A stretch of DNA of 64,000 nt from Macrosoma leucophasiata (lineage: Eukaryota > Arthropoda > Insecta > Lepidoptera > Hedylidae). This document shows, piece by piece, positions 58,444-64,000 of the stretch (position 1 is the stretch's first letter; each line of letters starts with the position of its first letter). A program made the position numbers and the translations under genes. Location of the stretch: NCBI GenBank assembly GCA_036365455.1, contig JAWQUS010000027.1:10992001-11056000 (forward strand). The letters are read 5' to 3'. The notes under the pieces are model-generated. The model worked only from the letters and a program-made list of their open reading frames with translations. It was not told the origin of the DNA and made no database searches.

Positions 58444-59488
58444 AGTTTAGATAACGTTTTAAAAGTGATTCATTTGAACACACTGATTAAAATTATCAAA
58501 AAATTAATAATTTTTTGATATTTTTTTTAGTATTGTTTAAAAAAGTAGTAAATAAGTCTTATTTTTTATATCTATCTATATACCTAATGTTTGAAAACAC
58601 TAGATTTCTGAAACAAATAAAAACCTAGTTTTTCAGAGAAACATTTGATAATGTTTGATTAATCAAAAATGTTTTGGAACGTATAAAGTAAACAACTTTA
58701 ATTACTCATTCCAGATGTAAATCAATCTGTGTGACCTTCTAAACATATTTTGTCTTGTTTCGTAGCTACGAGTATAAATAGTTTTGTGTAAGCTCCAAAA
58801 AATCCGGGAAAGTAGTCTTCCACTTATTTAATCAACAAAATGCTGTCCGCGGATCCCACCTTTTCAAGTTTTGGTTAAAATATTTTTTATCCACACCACC
58901 TACATTCAGAGCAATCCAGAAATTGACACAATATTAACTTTTGACCTCTTCCTTCGATATAAAAAAAAAATACTGTCGTTTCTTCCATAATAATACAATT
59001 CTGCAACAATTAAATCAATCAAGTGACCACCCTTTGGTGTGATGTCACATGTTTTTCAATTTTACATTATGGGGTCGAAACACTTGCTCGACGACGACAA
59101 AACGCTTGGACGATACTTCTCGTGGTCGGAGAGCTGGTTAATTTTTAGGACAGAGAATCAGTATTGCCATCCAACGTTTAACACCGCCAGTTTTCTGTAC
59201 AGCAATGTAGATTTTTAGAATTATTTGTTAAACTTAAATATTTATTTTATAAGAGTAACACAACAGGCTTTTGAAAAAAATAAGTTTTTTAATTTGTTTT
59301 ATACTCTTTAATTACATATTTCACATCTCCCCCAAATTACATCGCACTTTGGGGGACAAACGTGCCAAGTAATTTATGGATGGTCCCTTATTTTATTGAC
59401 AGTGTGCACTATCAATTTAATATTTTGCAACAATTAGGGTAAGAAAACAGGTGGAAATAATCGGAATCAACGCAGTGAAACATTTCAG
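58444..59488 (+). other. Ig-gene intron, no feature seen
   Basis: AT-rich, with the 3' splice site TTTCAG at 59483-59488. A small AT-only inverted pair (CAAAAAATTAATAATTTTTTG) lies near 58500. Confidence 0.45.
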
Positions 59489-59617
59489 TGAGCAAATGGA
59501 GCGGGGAATGGTTGAACGTGAGCGACGTGCGTCGCAACATGAACGGGGCTTTCCTTTGCATCGCTACCAATGGCGTCCCGCCGTCCGTCAGCAAAAGAAT
59601 ACTGCTGCATGTGCTGT
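59489..59617 (+). CDS. DIP/lachesin-like Ig gene, Ig2 second half
   Basis: Encodes (V)SKWSGEWLNVSDVRRNM, NGAFLCIATNGVPPSVSKR and ILLHVL. It has GEWLNVS, the second Cys of Ig2 (AFLCIATNG) and NGVPPSVSKR, the clearest family signature in the gene. The phase fits the exon at 56586 (G|TG for Val). Donor CTGT|GTAAGG at 59618. The usual Asp/Met-Gly-x-Tyr before LC is here MNGAF. Confidence 0.96.
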
Positions 59618-60908
59618 GTAAGGATGCTACAAATTTTCTATTTCCTCTAAAGGGTTACGTAGCCTATAGCAAACCCTTAGCGCCGACGCCCAGCGACGGC
59701 GTCGCATGACGGCATCTTTTGACAACAAGGTGTAGACGAATGTGTGGTTACATTTCTTTGTTAAGGTGCGCTTGCTGGCCACTGAAATTGTCCTGAGCAA
59801 GCTAGATTCAACCATATTGCACAATAAATAACATTTAGAACTCATTTTTGTTCGTTAGAACATTGCCGTGGCATCTTGTGGCGAGTCACGACGTCCATCT
59901 GTCCGCAGCTTAGTTCAGCTTAGTTCAGGGACTCAAAGCACCTACTACAATGTTGTAATTTGTATTTTTTTTTAATTTTATGTATGTCTAATACGTGTGC
60001 ATATACGTACTTATCAGTCATATCTACATAAAAAATATGTATTAGATATATCAACAAAATGGTAAAATTAAATCTTATAAAAAAATAGGCTCTCTTCCCT
60101 ATTGTATATTTTGTCCCGAGAGTATTCATTTTAAAAATATATCTGGAATTATATATCATGCAAGTGACTTGAGTCTATGACTGTGTAATAATTTCTATCA
60201 CAGAGGCAAAATAACTTAGGCCTCAGGACAGGAACGCATCTAAGCCGACCATCCGATATCACACTTAAACCGATTTTGGGTAGATGTCTATGGGCTAAGT
60301 AGTCACTTTCCAATAAACATGCTTGTCTGATATCTTCATCTTCTCATGATAATAATTCATAAGTATAGATATATTTCGATGTAAAAGTTCTACTTTCGGT
60401 GGTTCTATTTACGAGTACGTGACATTATATCAACTCTAAGAATATATATATATTAGCCTGCTCACATACTTGTATGACCTTTGTAATAAATTACATCGAT
60501 ATATTGAGTATCAAGAAAGGTATGTGTCTTGTTCTGGATTGTTTACAAAGGGGTGAGAGTAGTATGGGTGGAACCCGGTGCGGTAATTTTAGTGCTTCCC
60601 CAAAATCACGGTGTCACTGGTGGTCACATTTAATGTCCCGATCAGGTGCTAATGGGGATAAGTCCCCAGAGCCCTGACAATCGGGACGTCCCGCGCAAAA
60701 CGGGATACCTGGCAACACTACTCTTAAGCTACCGAAACCCCACATCCGAGCGTAGATTTTTTCTTTTCCTTTTGATAAGGGGCCATCCCTGGGTCTGATG
60801 AACGACATCCATTGATTATTAAGCAATCGACCGATATAACAAACGTTGAAGCTTATACATGTCGATATTTCGCAGATGTCGCTATAGAATACATCAATAT
60901 TTTCTCAG
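59618..60908 (+). other. Ig-gene intron with repeat fragments
   Basis: R fragment at about 60185-60330 (CTTAGGCCTCAGGACAGGAA) and a GC-richer stretch at 60530-60720 with CCCGATCAGGTGCTAATGGG and ATCGGGACGTCCCGCGC, perhaps another mobile-element piece. Acceptor TTCTCAG at 60908. Confidence 0.45.
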
Positions 60909-61046
60909 GTAAACCAAATGTTTGGGTGACACAGAAGATGGTCGGCGGATACACGGGCGAGCCGGTGTTCCTCAAATGCAAAATAGAAGCCAATCCAAAT
61001 CCGGTGGTGCAGTGGTCACATTTCTACGGGAATAAACTGCAAAACG
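60909..61046 (+). CDS. DIP/lachesin-like Ig gene, Ig3 first half
   Basis: Encodes (C)KPNVWVTQKMVGGYTGEPV, FLKCKIEANPNPVVQWSHFY and GNKLQN. It has GEPVFLKC (first Cys of Ig3), EANPNPVVQW (Pro-rich turn and core Trp). The codon made at the junction with 59617 is Cys, where relatives have an aromatic or similar residue before PP. The donor at 61047 is weak: G|GTTGAC, not GTRAGT. It is accepted because the phase and protein sequence continue perfectly at 62425. Confidence 0.92.
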
Positions 61047-62424
61047 GTTGACAATTTATATACCTATTGTGGTTTTAATAGTTTAGCCAACATTGATAGA
61101 GTTTGGATAATTATTTTCGCTATTCCACTATTCCATTCATTGGTTCGCTACTGTTTGTATATGCTTGTGGCATTTTTATCAAACATAAATTAAAAAAAAG
61201 TTAAATTAAAAACTATCATTGGAATTTACCTACCTAACGACGTCAAAAAGTTACGGTGTTACTATAATATATTTATTTGATTCATTTTGGATAGGCGCAG
61301 AGTTCCCTGACTGTACATATCATAGTGTTTAAAATATAAACGGAATCATGCAACTCCGAACATTACAAAAAACAATTGTCAAGGGCAAGAACTATCGGGC
61401 CAGAAACTATCTTGGTTACCGGGGCGTACATATTTATTGACATTGCGGTCTAGAAATCTTGGGTAACTGAGTAAATATGAAAACAAAAAGCTTTTGACTG
61501 TTCGTTAATATTTGACCGGCAGACTGAACTGAATACTTAGTTAAAGATTGAGATTTGAAGACATTGAGTCATGAAATCCCAATCTTGAAAACAGACGTTT
61601 TGTTCTTGATTATGACATAGGTAGTATAGGTACGCGGCATTAATACCCCTAATTAGATTAAGACGGTGTTTAACAACGTTTACCTAAATCGAAACTATCT
61701 GGGTGAGCGTAACGGACTTTAAGGGCAATAGCTCACGAGAGCCACCCGGCACCTGACCAGCGGTCTGCGCTGAACTGATATCATCACATCAGCTGCGCTC
61801 CGCATCGCCGCGACCGCAAGCTGTAAACGCCCGGGCTGCGCGTGGTCCACGCGGCGACGGCGAGTGGACGACTCGGTGACGTCAACGCAAAGTCAACGCT
61901 TGCAAGACAAGCGTTGACTTTGCATTGCCAATTCGCTGTTCCCAAGTGGACCGCGCGCAGTCCGCGAGTGGTTCACAAGTAATATCGCGTCGTTCACCCG
62001 TGGACCACCCGCCGACAACGAGTGGACGCCTTAAAACGAGGCGGTGCTGGGTGGTTGTAGTTAGCTATGACCCTAAGGGAGAAAAGATGATAAGAACACG
62101 GTCAAAAAAACCGACCAAGTAAGACCCGGACAACTGTTCCGTACTAAGTATTACTATCTAGTGCCTCTACAGAAACATTACATTTGTTGTATGAGAATCC
62201 CCTTAAATGTATATTTTATTATTATTAGTGTAAGTTTACAGTGGCAATAGAAATACATAGGTAATCTGTAAATTTCACCATCTAGCTATCACGGTTCATG
62301 AGATACAGTCAGACAGACAGTACACACAGACGTATTTTAGTAAAAGGGTCCCGTTTTTACGCTTTAATGAATAAAATTGTATGACCCGTTCCATGAAATT
62401 AACATCCAGATTTCTTGTCATTAG
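61047..62424 (+). other. Ig-gene intron with a GC-rich block
   Basis: AT-rich ends; 61735-62050 is CpG- and GC-rich (CGGCGAGTGGACGACTCGG, GTGGACCGCGCGCAGTCCGC) and contains the hairpin at 61887-61923. Around 62220-62365 is a degraded repeat of the type with AGACAGACAG and GGGTCCCGTTTTTACGC (minus strand). Confidence 0.55.
61887..61923. repeat. Perfect hairpin, 16-bp arms
   Basis: GCAAAGTCAACGCTTG, five-base loop, CAAGCGTTGACTTTGC, inside the GC-rich block of the Ig-gene intron. Confidence 0.9.
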
Positions 62425-62574
62425 GATCAAAGTACCAGGCGAGCATAAACTCAAGCGGGTACAAGCATACAGCGATGTTAAGGATAAACAACGTGACTCG
62501 AGATGACATTGGCGCTTACCAATGTCTCGCAGTAAACTCCATTGGATCTGCACGGGATGACGTCACGTTGTACA
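62425..62574 (+). CDS. DIP/lachesin-like Ig gene, Ig3 second half
   Basis: Encodes (G)SKYQASINSSGYKHTAML, RINNVTRDDIGAYQCLAVNS and IGSARDDVTLY. It has SKYQ...GYKHTAMLRI, the second Cys of Ig3 (GAYQCLAVNSIG) and the strand leading to VTLY, where DIPs have IRLYE/VxLY. Acceptor TCATTAG at 62424, donor TACA|GTAAGT at 62575. One more exon with the C-terminus (often a GPI signal in this family) must lie downstream of the window. The six exons total 876 nt, 292 codons. Confidence 0.95.
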
Positions 62575-62682
62575 GTAAGTAGTAAAGTATTTTTACTGTT
62601 TGTTATATAGTGAGTGCCTTTTTCTTACAAAACCTTTAAAATATTCAAAAAATTCTATGGTTAATTGCAGATACATATAAAC

Positions 62683-62827
62683 CCCCTTATTCATGAACGT
62701 ACATTAGATACGTTTTAGCTATAGAATGCTTTGTCTTTGTCAGTTGCATTGTCAAATGTGCAGGATAGAAAAAGACAAAGGAGAGATTAGCAACAACTTA
62801 GCTAAAATACTTTTATGAATAAGGGGG
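62683..62827 (+). mobile_element. MITE M, copy 3
   Basis: CCCCCTTATTCATGAACGTA and CTTTTATGAATAAGGGGG ends; internal GACAAAGGAGAGATTAGCAA. Very like 56147-56297; both are in the Ig gene in the same orientation. Confidence 0.88.
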
Positions 62828-64000
62828 AAAGACTTTACATGGTCTACAAAATACGTAATATATTTATTTTATTATTATCGTCTACTTGTACCACAGTAAG
62901 TAGGAGCTTATGCGACAGAAGAATATAATATTGTAGCACAATATGAATGATAACACAATAAAACTGCTGTGACAGCACAACTGCTGTAACACAGCTGCTG
63001 TGTCGCCGTCGTCGCCGTAATGGTGACTTTAACGCCAACAATTCCTAATACCCCGTAATAGTGACAATTATCCATCTCCGTTTTAGTGGCAAATCGGCTA
63101 AGCCTAGAAACCTATTCACTAAGAGTAAAAACAATATTATATTTCAATTTTTCCCCTTCATTCATATTTTAATGATAATACAAAATAGAAAGGTACAATA
63201 CCTTTGCTGCCTCGACTTACTAAGAATATTGATAGGCAACCCGAATCTAGTAGAAATAAATTAACTGAATGCAATTACTTAAGTCAGTAAATTAGAGCAG
63301 ACCGCAATATGAAAATTACCCTCGAAAGTAAACAACTTCTTACTTAGCGGGTACATAAAATATTAGTAATATAAATTTGGTTGTAGCTTTATTATGTTAT
63401 TAAAACGCCGGAGCCGCGAAGCATAGTACCTAATTAAACAACTACTTAAAACATCTATTACTTCGGCTTTTATAAACATAAGATTTGTCATCATTAAAAA
63501 ACTCATTAACTCAGCTTTCACGATAATAGCAAAATAATGAAAATCTAGAGAGAGAGCTTTAAAATACGAACGTTCGTTCTTAATTCAAACTACAAAGTAT
63601 CGCAGTCGTATCAAAATGTCAATAAAAACGAACATATAAAATGAAGCAGATTAAACGAAATCCTATTTATTGTTCGAAATACGAAATGCAATCGTCTTTT
63701 GTCGTCTGATAGCCATCTGATTTTTTAAACTTGAATGACGATTAAGTATTTCGGTATGTGTTAGTTAAATACAGTGCTGGACTTAAAATATATTTTTTTT
63801 TATGTAAACATTGACCGACTTTTTTCTTCCAATGGACCTATGTAGGTGGCTCGACTCGAGATGGCACTGATCTACTTCATCGGGCAATGGGCGAGTGCAA
63901 TGGGATCTCAGCCTAAATAAATTTACACAACTGTACAAGCTAGTCAAGCGAGATACTGCGAGTGGTACATAGTAGAGTTAGTATGGCGAAGCGCTAGGTA
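62828..64000 (+). other. Ig-gene downstream intron (part)
   Basis: AT-rich with a short CTGCTGTGACAGCACAACTG repeat-like patch at about 62963-63000. No further exon recognised before the window ends. Confidence 0.45.

Noticed and set aside
59465..59488. Earlier acceptor (AAACAG at about 59451) for the Ig2 second exon
   Set aside because: Reading from it meets an in-frame TGA before the conserved GEWLNVS; the CAG at 59488 joins cleanly.

Overview
The window is AT-rich nuclear DNA from an insect, almost certainly a moth or butterfly (Lepidoptera). The evidence is intron-containing genes with GT-AG exons, insect-type ionotropic receptors, cecropia/Hsmar1-like mariner elements, and very many short interspersed repeats with lepidopteran signatures (tRNA-derived SINEs, elements ending in GCGGGCGAAGCCGCGGGC-type sequence, RTE tails of ATG triplets, 130-440 bp MITEs). 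The species cannot be fixed from sequence alone. No bacterial-type genes, CRISPR arrays or rRNA are present, and I found no convincing functional tRNA gene.

Layout. (1) 0.8-12.9 kb, + strand: the 3' two-thirds of a G-protein alpha-q (Gαq) gene. Six exons are used per transcript, and two equal-length, adjacent, mutually exclusive versions of one exon are present (2987-3115 and 3473-3601). A rearranged mariner sits in the intron after the exon pair. A long AT-rich 3' region follows the stop at 12914. (2) 16.5-18.3 kb and 24.0-25.8 kb, + strand: two intronless, related, divergent ionotropic receptor (IR) genes, both with open full-length frames. Between them lie a 5'-truncated non-LTR retrotransposon inserted inside a SINE, a duplicated psq/pogo-like transposase fragment with hairpins, a tRNA-like fold-back element and an RTE remnant. 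(3) 26-50 kb: no confirmed gene. This stretch holds a decayed jockey/CR1-like LINE with ORF1, endonuclease and partial RT, a ~760 bp fold-back made of tRNA-like sequence, a hAT-like non-autonomous element nested in an older repeat, several MITE families, and a second mariner. It is probably the very long 5' intron of the next gene; a possible 26-nt microexon lies at 34763-34788. (4) 50.5-62.6 kb, + strand: six exons of a three-immunoglobulin-domain cell-surface protein of the DIP (Dpr-interacting protein)/lachesin/IgLON type, continuing beyond both ends. Its first visible intron holds a third mariner that is itself nested in another repeat.

How the genes relate: Gαq (phospholipase C signalling), the IRs (chemosensory ion channels) and the DIP-like protein (neuronal cell recognition) are all plausibly expressed in the nervous system, but nothing in the sequence shows co-regulation. 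The most unusual non-genic theme is the repeated occurrence of perfect or near-perfect inverted repeats with very short loops, several of them inside or at the edge of transposon copies, where they look like local template-switch (inverted-copy) events.
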